DNA of 12,939 bases, from the NCBI GenBank assembly GCA_007121755.1, contig SKJZ01000142.1, positions 1-12,939 of the forward strand. The letters are read 5' to 3'. This document shows, in pieces, positions 6,921-12,939 of this stretch. Each line of letters starts with the position of its first letter. The first letter of the stretch is position 1. This DNA comes from Halorhodospira sp. Its GTDB lineage: Bacteria > Pseudomonadota > Gammaproteobacteria > Nitrococcales > Halorhodospiraceae. The notes under the pieces were generated by a model. It was not told the origin of the DNA. It saw only the letters and a program-made list of their open reading frames with translations, and searched no databases. A program made the position numbers and the translations under genes.

Positions 6921-8020
6921 GCCGACGCGTGTGGGCCACGGTGGACCTCTCTGCCTTGCGGGAAAATATCGGGGTGGCGCGTGAGGCGGCGCCCCGCAGC
7001 CGGGTTATGGCGGTGGTCAAGTCCGACGCCTACGGACATGGACTGGTGCCGGCGGCCTCTGAGTTGGCCACGGGCACGGACGCCTTCGCCGTGACTTCGA
7101 TTGAGGAGGCGGCGGTATTGCGGGATGCCGGCTTCCGGCAACGCATCGTGCTCTTACAAGGGCCGTTCGTCACCGGCGATCTGGAGACGGCCGCAGTGTT
7201 GCGCCTGGAACCGGTACTGCATACCGAGTGGCAGGTCGAGGCGTTGTCCCGTGCCGAACTGTCGGTGCCGGTGACGGCGTGGATCAAGGTCGACACCGGT
7301 ATGCACCGCCTCGGCTTTCACCCCGGCGCTGTCCCGGAGGTTTGGCGGCGTTTGAGCGGCGCCCCGTCCGTGGAAGCGGAGATCGGCTTCATGACCCACC
7401 TCGCCTGCGCCGACGACCGCGGCGACGAGACGACACGGCGGCAATTGGATCTTTTCGATCAGGCGTGCGCCGGTCTGCCCGGTCCGCGCTCCGCGGCCAA
7501 CTCGGCCGGCGTGCTCGGCTGGCCGGCGAGCCATCTCGACTGGGTGCGCCCCGGGATCATGCTCTACGGCGCATCGCCCTTTGTCGACGGAGGCGGTGGG
7601 CACGCCCCGCTCTCGCCGGCCATGACGCTGGAAGGGCGGCTGATCGCGATCAACCGTTACGACGCGGGGGACCCGGTCGGGTACGGGGCCAGTTGGCGTT
7701 GCCCGGAGCCGATGCCGGTCGGGGTGGTCTCCGTTGGCTACGGTGATGGCTATCCGCGGCACGCGCCCAGCGGGACGCCGGTGTTGGTCGGCGGGCAGCG
7801 GACGGGCCTGGTTGGCCGGGTCTCCATGGATATGGTCTGTGTCGACTGCCGCGGCCTCGACGGGGTGGTGGTCGGGGCGCCGGCTACATTGTGGGGCGCT
7901 GGCCTGCCGGCGGAAGAGGTGGCCGGGGCCGCGGGGACCATCAGCTACGAACTCTTCTGTCGGACTACGCCCCGGGCCCGGCGGCGCTACGTCGGAGCGG
8001 CCCAGCCAGAGGTGACCTGA
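6917..8020 (+). CDS. alr: Alanine racemase
   Basis: A 367-aa fold-type III PLP enzyme that interconverts L- and D-alanine, supplying D-Ala for peptidoglycan. The PLP lysine is K35 in AVVKSDAYGHG (the usual form is AVVKANAYGHG, so S-D replaces A-N). The second catalytic base is Y256 in VGYGASW, followed by VSVGYGDGYPR and GRVSMDM in the C-terminal beta domain. DTGMHRLGF and a GVLGWPASHLDWVRPGIMLYG segment fit the barrel. The ATG overlaps the dnaB stop (ATGA), indicating translational coupling; dnaB-alr adjacency is also seen in E. coli. radA begins 1 nt after its stop. Confidence 0.97.
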   Translation: MSRRVWATVDLSALRENIGVAREAAPRSRVMAVVKSDAYGHGLVPAASELATGTDAFAVTSIEEAAVLRDAGFRQRIVLLQGPFVTGDLETAAVLRLEPVLHTEWQVEALSRAELSVPVTAWIKVDTGMHRLGFHPGAVPEVWRRLSGAPSVEAEIGFMTHLACADDRGDETTRRQLDLFDQACAGLPGPRSAANSAGVLGWPASHLDWVRPGIMLYGASPFVDGGGGHAPLSPAMTLEGRLIAINRYDAGDPVGYGASWRCPEPMPVGVVSVGYGDGYPRHAPSGTPVLVGGQRTGLVGRVSMDMVCVDCRGLDGVVVGAPATLWGAGLPAEEVAGAAGTISYELFCRTTPRARRRYVGAAQPEVT

Positions 8021-8021
8021 A

Positions 8022-9386
8022 ATGGCTCGTGTCCGCCGGCGGTACGCGTGCGCCGAGTGCGGCGCGGTGCAGCCCCAGTGGTCGGGGCAGTGTCCCGAGT
8101 GCGGCGCCTGGAACACCCTGACCGAAGAGGTGGCGAGCGCGCCCGGTACCACTGCCGCCGCCAAGGGGGAGGCAGCGTTTCGGCCGGCCGTCCCCACCCC
8201 GCTCTCCGCCGTGGCGATGGAAGAAGAGGCGCGTCTTACCACCGGCTCCGCCGAGTTGGATCGGGTCATGGGTGGCGGCATCGTGCCCGGCTCGGTAGTG
8301 CTCATCGGCGGCGAGCCGGGTATCGGTAAATCGACGCTCCTCCTCCAGACGGTCGCGCGGCTCTCCCAGGCTCACTCCACCCTCTACGTCACCGGCGAGG
8401 AATCGCTGCAACAGGTCGCCCTCCGCGGGCACCGGCTCGGGGTCACCGGCGCGGAACTGGGCCTGTTGGCCGAGACCTCGGTGGAGGCGATGGTGAGCGC
8501 TGTCTCTGGTGCCCCCCCGGCGGTGGTGGTGGTCGACTCCATCCAGACAGTGCATACCGCCAACCTCGGCTCGGCCCCCGGTTCGGTCGGCCAAGTCCGG
8601 GAGTGCGCCGGGCGCTTGGTGCAGTTGGCGAAAAGCTCCGGCACCGCGGTGATCCTGGTCGGCCACGTGACCAAAGAGGGCGCACTGGCCGGCCCCAGGG
8701 TCCTGGAGCATATGGTCGATACGGTGCTCTACTTCGAAAGCGACCGCGGGAGCCGGTATCGGATTCTCCGCGCGGTAAAGAACCGGTTCGGCGCCGCCAA
8801 CGAGATTGGCGTCTTCGCGATGGCCGACGACGGCCTGCGCGAGGTCCGCAATCCGTCCGCGATCTTTCTGTCACGCCACGGCGAGCCGGTGGCCGGCAGC
8901 GCGGTGACGGTGACCCGTGAAGGGAGCCGCCCGCTTCTGCTCGAGGTCCAGGCCCTCGTCGCCTCCGGCGCCGGGGGGCAGTCACGCCGCGTGGCGGTCG
9001 GCCTGGACGGTAGCCGTCTCGCCTTGCTGTTGGCGGTGCTGCAGCGCCACGGCGGCGTCTCAACGGCTGGAGAGGACGTCTTCCTGAACGTGGTGGGGGG
9101 CGTGCGCGTGCAGGAGACCGCCGCCGACTTGCCGGCCCTCGCCGCGGTGATCTCCAGCCTTCGCGATCGGCCGCTGCCCCACGACTGCGTCCTTTTCGGC
9201 GAACTCGGCCTGGCGGGTGAGGTGCGGCCGGTGCCCGGCGGCGAGGAGCGGCTGTTGGAGGCGGCCAAACACGGCTTCAAGCGGGCCGTGGTGCCGGCCA
9301 AGAACGCCCCGCGCCGCGGTGTGGTCTCCGGCCTGGAGGTGGTGGCGGTGAGCCGCTTGGGGGAGGCGCTGGAAGCGCTCGGCTAG
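8022..9386 (+). CDS. radA: DNA repair protein RadA (branch-migration ATPase)
   Basis: A 454-aa RadA/Sms protein, a RecA-like helicase that processes recombination intermediates. An N-terminal C4 zinc finger uses C10, C13, C24 and C27 (CAEC...CPEC). Walker A is GEPGIGKST (97-105), Walker B ends in D172 (VVVVDS), and the RadA-specific KNRFG is at 253-257. The C-terminal Lon-protease-like domain (about 275-454) includes FLNVVGGVRVQE and GELGLAGEVRPV. AGAGGTG just upstream of the ATG, inside the alr 3' end, gives a good ribosome-binding site. It is the last plus-strand gene of the operon. In E. coli radA is elsewhere, so its attachment to dnaB-alr reflects this lineage. Confidence 0.97.
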   Translation: MARVRRRYACAECGAVQPQWSGQCPECGAWNTLTEEVASAPGTTAAAKGEAAFRPAVPTPLSAVAMEEEARLTTGSAELDRVMGGGIVPGSVVLIGGEPGIGKSTLLLQTVARLSQAHSTLYVTGEESLQQVALRGHRLGVTGAELGLLAETSVEAMVSAVSGAPPAVVVVDSIQTVHTANLGSAPGSVGQVRECAGRLVQLAKSSGTAVILVGHVTKEGALAGPRVLEHMVDTVLYFESDRGSRYRILRAVKNRFGAANEIGVFAMADDGLREVRNPSAIFLSRHGEPVAGSAVTVTREGSRPLLLEVQALVASGAGGQSRRVAVGLDGSRLALLLAVLQRHGGVSTAGEDVFLNVVGGVRVQETAADLPALAAVISSLRDRPLPHDCVLFGELGLAGEVRPVPGGEERLLEAAKHGFKRAVVPAKNAPRRGVVSGLEVVAVSRLGEALEALG

Positions 9387-9387
9387 G

Positions 9388-9412
9388 CCACGGTCAAACC
9401 GTGGTGCCTTTC
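9388..9412 (+). terminator. Weak intrinsic terminator after radA
   Basis: CCACGGT (9388-9394) pairs with ACCGTGG (9398-9404) around CAA, a 7-bp stem starting 2 nt after the radA stop. Only a broken pyrimidine/T run follows (TGCCTTTC). No other terminator is seen before the convergent PilZ gene ends at 9435. Confidence 0.5.
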
Positions 9413-9434
9413 GAGCTTCTCTTTTCGATCTTCC

Positions 9435-9806
9435 CTACGGCCCGTCGGCCAGCTGCTTGAGTTCGCGGTGGACCAGCTCGGGGTCGCCGAGATTGGCCTC
9501 GATGAGGCTGCGCAGATGGATCAGGCTGTCGAGATCGATCCGGGTGCAGACGAGCCCGATCTCCCGCTCCTCACGGTGGGCTACCGTCAGATCCATTGTG
9601 ACCGCCTCGTGCTCGTCCACCTCCGAGAGGGGGATGTGGAGCGAATAGGCGGCGTCCTTTTCGAGGTGGTACTCCTCCGGCAGACGTAACAACGCGCCCT
9701 TCATGGAGATGTCGAGCACCTCCACGCTGAACGTGCCGTCCGGCCCCTCCAGCCGCGCCTCGGTGTGGTAGGGGACCCGGGAAAAGTGCCGTCTCTCTTC
9801 ACTCAT
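9435..9806 (-). CDS. PilZ-domain cyclic di-GMP receptor, MapZ (PA4608)-like
   Basis: A 123-aa stand-alone PilZ protein. Both c-di-GMP-binding motifs are intact: R5-R6-H-F-S-R10 (RxxxR) and D32-I-S34-M-K-G37 (D/NxSxxG). The C-terminal stretch IDLDSLIHLRSLIEANLGD is very like that of Pseudomonas aeruginosa PA4608 (MapZ), which on binding c-di-GMP inhibits the chemotaxis methyltransferase CheR1; PA4608 also lies beside radA, as far as I recall. Orthology is therefore likely, but the partner here is unknown. It is cytosolic, with no signal peptide or membrane segment. The ATG at 9806 lacks a clear ribosome-binding site and lies 12 nt after the folD stop, so translation probably depends on folD. 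Confidence 0.92.
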   Translation of the reverse strand: MSEERRHFSRVPYHTEARLEGPDGTFSVEVLDISMKGALLRLPEEYHLEKDAAYSLHIPLSEVDEHEAVTMDLTVAHREEREIGLVCTRIDLDSLIHLRSLIEANLGDPELVHRELKQLADGP

Positions 9807-9818
9807 AAGATGAGGCTA

Positions 9819-10694
9819 CTATATTTCCGAACGCGAGGTGAACTCGTCACGTTGCTCAGCGGCGTCCACGGTGTTTTCCAGCAGGGTGGCGACGGTCATC
9901 GGGCCCACGCCGCCGGGTACCGGCGTGATCCAAGCGGCCCGCTGACGGACCTCCTCGAAGGCGACGTCGCCGGCCAACTTCCCGTCGGGAAGCCGTGATA
10001 TGCCGACATCGATCACCACCGCCCCGTCGCGGATCCAGTCGCCGCGCACCATGCCGGGGCGGCCGACGGCGGCGACCACGAGATCGGCTTGGCGTACGCG
10101 TTCCTCCAACGAGCGGGTCCGGCTGTGGCAGATGGTGACGGTGCTGCGCGCGTTCAACAGCTCCAGCGCCATTGGTCGGCCGACGATATTGGATTGGCCC
10201 AGCACGACGGCATCCATCCCGGCCGGGTCGACGCCGGCGTGGTCGAGCAGCGTCATAACGCCGCGGGGGGTGCACGGCCGCAGCCCCGGAAGGCGCAGTA
10301 CCAGTTTGCCCATATTGACCGGGTGGAATCCGTCGACGTCCTTGTCCGGATCGATCCGTTCGATTACGGCTTGGGCGTCGATGCCCCCGGGGAGTGGAAG
10401 CTGCACCAGGATGCCGTCGATCTCGGGGTCGGCGTTCAGGCTGTCCACGAGTTCCAGGAGTTCCGGTTGCCCGGTGGTCTCCGGCAGCTCCCAGGCGCGC
10501 GAGACGATGCCCGCCTCTTCGCAGGCGCGGCGCTTGTTGCGGACATAGACGGAGGAAGCCGGGTCGCTGCCGATGAGGACCACGGCGAGGACCGGCGGCC
10601 GCAGGCCGGAAGCGGTCCGCCGCGCGACACGCTGAGCCACCTCGGCCCGCCGCAGGCCGGCCACGGTCTTGCCATCGAGGATCTGAGCAGGCAT
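9819..10694 (-). CDS. folD: Bifunctional methylenetetrahydrofolate dehydrogenase / methenyltetrahydrofolate cyclohydrolase FolD
   Basis: A 291-aa cytosolic enzyme making 10-formyl-THF from 5,10-methylene-THF with NADP+, for purines and formyl-Met-tRNA. The catalytic lysine is K54 in SVYVRNKRRA, the same number as in E. coli (288 aa). Other signatures are ILVQLPLPGGI, DKDVDGFHPVN, the Rossmann loop GQSNIVGRPM, VIDVGI and TPVPGGVGPMTVATLLENT near the C terminus. I chose ATG 10694 because family members begin with the same MxAxxxDGK pattern. The frame stays open far upstream through the antisense of the tRNA genes, but that part is spurious. A likely promoter lies just upstream, back to back with the tRNA promoter. 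PilZ follows in the same operon. Confidence 0.97.
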   Translation of the reverse strand: MPAQILDGKTVAGLRRAEVAQRVARRTASGLRPPVLAVVLIGSDPASSVYVRNKRRACEEAGIVSRAWELPETTGQPELLELVDSLNADPEIDGILVQLPLPGGIDAQAVIERIDPDKDVDGFHPVNMGKLVLRLPGLRPCTPRGVMTLLDHAGVDPAGMDAVVLGQSNIVGRPMALELLNARSTVTICHSRTRSLEERVRQADLVVAAVGRPGMVRGDWIRDGAVVIDVGISRLPDGKLAGDVAFEEVRQRAAWITPVPGGVGPMTVATLLENTVDAAEQRDEFTSRSEI

Positions 10695-10722
10695 GGGAAC
10701 CCCGGATTGCTGGTGGAGCGGG

Positions 10723-10751
10723 ATTCTCGCACGCGGCCGGGTGGTGGGCAA
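10723..10751 (-). promoter_or_regulatory. Putative folD promoter
   Basis: On the minus strand TTGCCC (10751-10746) is followed after 17 bp by GAGAAT (10728-10723), with TGC directly before it as an extended -10. Each hexamer matches consensus at 4 of 6 positions. Transcription would start near 10716, about 22 nt before the folD ATG. Confidence 0.5.
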
Positions 10752-10767
10752 GAAAGGCGCTTTGGAA

Positions 10768-10796
10768 TTGACGGCCCCGGCCGCGCCGATTAACAT
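10768..10796 (+). promoter_or_regulatory. Putative promoter of the tRNA-Pro-Arg-His-Lys array
   Basis: TTGACG (10768-10773, 5 of 6) and TAACAT (10791-10796, 4 of 6) are separated by exactly 17 bp. The sequence after the -10 (GGCTCGCCCC) is a GC-rich discriminator, typical of stable-RNA promoters under stringent control. The predicted start near 10803 leaves about 43 nt before tRNA-Pro. Confidence 0.6.
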
Positions 10797-10845
10797 GGCT
10801 CGCCCCAGTGCGGTAAAGCGGGGCGCCGTCAGTGGGTTGGCCGCA

Positions 10846-10922
10846 CGGGGTGTAGCGCAGCCTGGTAGCGCACCTGCTTTGGGAGCAGGATGTCGGGGGT
10901 TCGAATCCCTCCACCCCGACCA
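10846..10922 (+). tRNA. tRNA-Pro (anticodon TGG)
   Basis: A 77-nt tRNA with encoded CCA. The acceptor stem CGGGGTG (10846-10852) pairs with CACCCCG (10912-10918), discriminator A. The anticodon stem CCTGC/GCAGG holds TTTGGGA, so the anticodon is TGG (10880-10882). The C1-G72 pair is typical of bacterial tRNA-Pro. It is the first member of a four-tRNA transcript. Confidence 0.97.
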
Positions 10923-10955
10923 TATCCTGTCGGTGCGGCGGGCACGAAGTCTTCT

Positions 10956-11031
10956 GCGCCCGTAGCTCAACGGATAGAGCATCGGCCTTCTAAGCCGGTG
11001 GTTGCAGGTTCGAGTCCTGCCGGGCGCGCCA
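10956..11031 (+). tRNA. tRNA-Arg (anticodon TCT)
   Basis: A 76-nt tRNA with encoded CCA. The acceptor stem GCGCCCG (10956-10962) pairs with CGGGCGC (11021-11027), discriminator G. The anticodon loop CTTCTAA gives TCT (10989-10991), reading AGA/AGG. Those codons are rare in this GC-rich coding sequence, so demand for this tRNA should be modest. Confidence 0.97.
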
Positions 11032-11058
11032 AGCGCCTCAGGGCTATGTGTTGTCAAT

Positions 11059-11134
11059 GGTGAGCGTAGCTCAGTGGTAGAGCCCCGGATTGTGGCTCCG
11101 GTGGTCGTGGGTTCGATCCCCATCGCTCACCCCA
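11059..11134 (+). tRNA. tRNA-His (anticodon GTG)
   Basis: GTGAGCG (11060-11066) pairs with CGCTCAC (11124-11130). An encoded G at 11059 pairs with C73 at 11131, the G-1:C73 identity pair of bacterial tRNA-His, followed by encoded CCA. The loop TTGTGGC between CCGGA and TCCGG gives anticodon GTG (11092-11094). Confidence 0.97.
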
Positions 11135-11145
11135 TAGGGCAGTAC

Positions 11146-11221
<76 letters not shown>

Positions 11222-11227
11222 TATCCG

Positions 11228-11258
11228 GGGCCGGACCGTGAGGTCCGGCCCTTTTTTT
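11228..11258 (+). terminator. Strong intrinsic terminator of the tRNA array
   Basis: GGGCCGGACC (11228-11237) pairs perfectly with GGTCCGGCCC (11242-11251) around a GTGA tetraloop. Seven T residues follow directly (11252-11258). It begins 6 nt after the CCA of tRNA-Lys. Confidence 0.97.
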
Positions 11259-11301
11259 GTCTGCCGGGTAGCGGAATCTCTCGCCGCGGAAGAGACGGCC
11301 G

Positions 11302-12024
11302 ATGTCATTGACGATCAGCGAGTGGCTGCTGGCCACGGTGGTCCTCCTGGTGGGTACCGTCATCCAAGGCTCCGTCGGCTTCGGTGTCGCGCTGCTCGGC
11401 GCCCCGGTGCTGTTCTGGATCGATCCCGCGCTGATCCCCGGCCCCATGCTGGTTGTCGGCATGGCGTTGCCGTTCATGATCCTGCTCCGGGAGCGGCGTT
11501 CGCTGGATGTCCACGGTATGGGGTGGGCGCTCCCCGGTCAGCTGGGCGGGGCCGCTTTGGCCGCGCTGGTGTTGGCCCGGATTCCAGCCGATAGTCTGTC
11601 GTTGATTTTCGGTCTGCTGGTCCTCTTCGCGGTCGCCCTGAGTGTTTTCGCCGGGGCGCCGCGGCCGACGCCCGGTCGGTTGCTGGCTGCCGGCTCGATG
11701 TCAGGGTTCATGGCCACCGCCACCTCAATCGGCGGGCCGCCGCTGGCGTTGGTCTATCAGGCAGCACCCGGCGGGCGCTTGCGGGCGACGCTGTCGGCGA
11801 TCTTTGTGGTCGGCGGTGTCGGGTCGTTGACCGCGCTCGCGGTGATCGGGCGCTTCGGGATGACGGAGTTTTTGGCCGGGCTGAGCCTGTTGCCGGGGGC
11901 CTTGCTCGGCTTCTGGCTCTCCGGCTTTACCGCCCGGGCGCTGGACCGGAGTTGGCTCCGCCCCGCCGTGTTGGCGGTCTCGGCGGTAGCCGGCGCGGCG
12001 GCGGTTGCCGATGCCGTGCTCTGA
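11302..12024 (+). CDS. TSUP-family (TauE/SafE) membrane permease
   Basis: A 240-aa polytopic inner-membrane protein with about seven or eight hydrophobic segments. It has the two half-repeats of the TauE/SafE (TSUP, DUF81) family: GSVGFGVALLGAP (23-35) at the start and ATATSIGGPPLALVYQ (about 136-151) in the middle. Members are linked to export or uptake of sulfite, sulfoacetate, sulfolactate and other organosulfur anions; the substrate cannot be read from sequence, and no sulfur-metabolism gene is nearby. GGAAGAG about 7 nt before the ATG is a fair ribosome-binding site. It lies only 43 nt after the strong tRNA terminator and no promoter is clear in that gap, so read-through or an unusual promoter must drive it. 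Confidence 0.88.
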   Translation: MSLTISEWLLATVVLLVGTVIQGSVGFGVALLGAPVLFWIDPALIPGPMLVVGMALPFMILLRERRSLDVHGMGWALPGQLGGAALAALVLARIPADSLSLIFGLLVLFAVALSVFAGAPRPTPGRLLAAGSMSGFMATATSIGGPPLALVYQAAPGGRLRATLSAIFVVGGVGSLTALAVIGRFGMTEFLAGLSLLPGALLGFWLSGFTARALDRSWLRPAVLAVSAVAGAAAVADAVL

Positions 12025-12038
12025 GTCTGCGGGAAAGT

Positions 12039-12068
12039 GCGGCCGGCCGGCGGTCGCCGGCCGGCCGC
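12039..12068. repeat. Perfect GC-only hairpin between convergent genes
   Basis: GCGGCCGGCCGGCG (12039-12052) and CGCCGGCCGGCCGC (12055-12068) are perfect 14-nt inverted arms separated by GT. It sits 14 nt after the TSUP stop and 13 nt before the end of the minus-strand lipoprotein gene. No T-tract follows on the plus strand, and only ACTTTCCC on the minus strand, so as a terminator it would be atypical; it may act in both directions or protect 3' ends. Confidence 0.7.
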
Positions 12069-12081
12069 GGCGTGGTAGCGA

Positions 12082-12768
12082 TTACGGCTGGGCCAAGTAG
12101 ATGGCGTCGGGGAGCGATTCGGTGATCTCGACGATCAGGTCGGCTGCGTGCTCCTGCTGCATCGGGGTCATCGCCTCGCCGGCCAGCTCGCCGCCCATGG
12201 CGCCGGCGGCTCCGCCGAGGATGGCGCCGGTGGTGTTGTCATCGGCCGCCGCGGCGCCGAGGCCGGCCCCGCCGATGAGGCCGAAGAACTGGCCAGCGCG
12301 TTGAGACAGTCCGGCGCGGATGGCGCCGCTGCCCGAGGCCGACCAAACGATCGAGCCGTCGTTGATATCGACCATCTGGACACTCATGCTCATCTCCTCG
12401 TCGTCGTACCGCGGGACGTTGATGATCAGCGCGGCATCGACGTTGAGGATCTGGCCGAGCCGGGCGGCGCCGCTGGTGGAGGTGACGTCCGACTGTTGAA
12501 AGTCCTGTTCGTCCATGACCTCACGGATCTGCGCGCGTTCCACCGGCGCGTACCCCTTTGCCATGAGTTGCTGGTTGAACATCATGCCGACCTGGTTCTG
12601 GGCCGCTTCACTGTCGTCGGCCCCCTCGATGGCCACCACGGCGACGCGTTCGACCTCCGAGAAGTCGTAGGTCGGGTGCGCTTGGCCGCTGGCGCTGATG
12701 GTGGCGCAGCCGGTGACCATCGTGAGCATGGCGAGCAATACGCCGAACTGTAAGATCTGTCTATTCAT
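12082..12768 (-). CDS. CsgG/TolB-like outer-membrane lipoprotein with a glycine-zipper segment
   Basis: A 228-aa predicted lipoprotein. The signal peptide (1-20) ends in the lipobox V-T-G-C21; the next residues A-T do not signal inner-membrane retention, so an outer-membrane anchor is expected. Residues about 35-148 look like the CsgG / TolB-N fold: ERVAVVAIEG, a helix with QLMAKGYAPVERAQIREVMDEQ, then ARLGQILNVDAALIINV and MVDINDGSIVWSASGSG. This class includes CsgG, HfaB and LpoB-type factors. Residues about 158-195 form a glycine zipper (GLIGGAGLGAAAA, then GAILGGAAGAMGGELAG), followed by a short helix AADLIVEITESLPDA. GGAGGG lies 4 nt before the ATG. Its role is unknown; pore, envelope-assembly or synthase-activator functions are all possible. 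Confidence 0.8.
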   Translation of the reverse strand: MNRQILQFGVLLAMLTMVTGCATISASGQAHPTYDFSEVERVAVVAIEGADDSEAAQNQVGMMFNQQLMAKGYAPVERAQIREVMDEQDFQQSDVTSTSGAARLGQILNVDAALIINVPRYDDEEMSMSVQMVDINDGSIVWSASGSGAIRAGLSQRAGQFFGLIGGAGLGAAAADDNTTGAILGGAAGAMGGELAGEAMTPMQQEHAADLIVEITESLPDAIYLAQP

Positions 12769-12786
12769 TGGTCCCTCCAGACTCCA

Positions 12787-12814
12787 TTTTTATGTAATCC
12801 ACTCGTTGTTTCAG
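12787..12814 (-). promoter_or_regulatory. Possible promoter of the lipoprotein gene
   Basis: On the minus strand CTGAAA (12814-12809) and TAAAAA (12792-12787) are 16 bp apart, each with 4 of 6 consensus matches. They fall in the only A/T-rich patch of the region. The implied start near 12780 would leave a very short leader ahead of GGAGGG (12778-12773). Confidence 0.3.
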
Positions 12815-12866
12815 TCCTTCGGTCGCCGGAAGCCGATGGCCCGGGCCGATAACGCGCGGCAAGCCA

Positions 12867-12932
12867 CCTTGTCCGACCGCGCCGTGGCGTCCGGACAGGG
12901 GGATGCCGGTCGCTCAGTCTAAGGGAGCGACC
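12867..12932. other. Two adjacent inverted repeats in the right-edge intergenic region
   Basis: CCTTGTCC (12867-12874) pairs with GGACAGGG (12893-12900) with one G-U pair. Directly after it, GGTCGCTC (12908-12915) pairs perfectly with GAGCGACC (12925-12932). Neither is followed by a T-run. A 28-codon frame starting at ATG 12836 runs through both, but nothing marks it as a gene. The region from 12769 to the edge otherwise holds only the possible lipoprotein promoter; the next gene is outside the window. Confidence 0.4.
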
Positions 12933-12939
12933 TTACATC

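Noticed and set aside
10695..11123. Upstream extension of the folD frame through the tRNA genes
   Set aside because: The translated antisense of the tRNAs gives the well-known spurious peptides (for example GWRDSNPRH and APKAGALPGCATPR) found in mis-annotated proteins. FolD homology begins at ATG 10694.

Overview
This window is a chromosomal housekeeping segment of a GC-rich gammaproteobacterium. The gene order rnr-rlmB-rpsF-rpsR-(DUF2232-type membrane gene)-rplI-dnaB-alr, then radA and a MapZ-type PilZ gene, is the Pseudomonas-like gammaproteobacterial arrangement. The proteins match that class closely, S18 being nearly identical to E. coli S18. High GC, acidic protein tails and the sequence style would fit an Ectothiorhodospiraceae-like, possibly halophilic, lineage; that placement is inference. 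No phage, transposon, CRISPR or obvious island is visible.

Layout. Positions 31-175 (minus): tRNA-Leu(CAG) with a near-consensus promoter and a small palindrome overlapping its -35. Positions 246-9386 (plus): rnr, rlmB, then a leader with a promoter and a strong hairpin, then rpsF, rpsR, the membrane protein gene, rplI, dnaB, alr and radA, tightly packed (overlaps or short gaps) and closed by a weak hairpin terminator. Positions 9435-10694 (minus): folD followed by a c-di-GMP receptor (PilZ) gene, convergent with radA. Positions 10723-10796: back-to-back promoters for folD and for a tRNA array. Positions 10846-11258 (plus): tRNA-Pro(TGG)-Arg(TCT)-His(GTG)-Lys(CTT) and a textbook intrinsic terminator. 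Positions 11302-12024 (plus): a TSUP (TauE/SafE) permease. Positions 12082-12768 (minus): a CsgG/TolB-like lipoprotein carrying a glycine-zipper segment. A very GC-rich perfect hairpin lies between these last two genes.

How it fits together. The plus-strand block joins RNA turnover and 23S rRNA modification (RNase R, RlmB), small- and large-subunit ribosomal proteins (S6, S18, L9), replication (DnaB), cell-wall D-alanine supply (Alr) and recombination/repair (RadA). The tRNA genes and folD (one-carbon units for formyl-Met-tRNA and purines) add translation supply. The PilZ protein and the lipoprotein are the most lineage-flavoured genes.

I do not see a convincing undescribed multi-gene system. 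The points most worth a second look are the structured rpsF leader and its flanking inverted repeat, the repeat-encoded acidic tail of S6, the glycine-zipper insertion in the lipoprotein, and the compact divergent folD/tRNA promoter pair.
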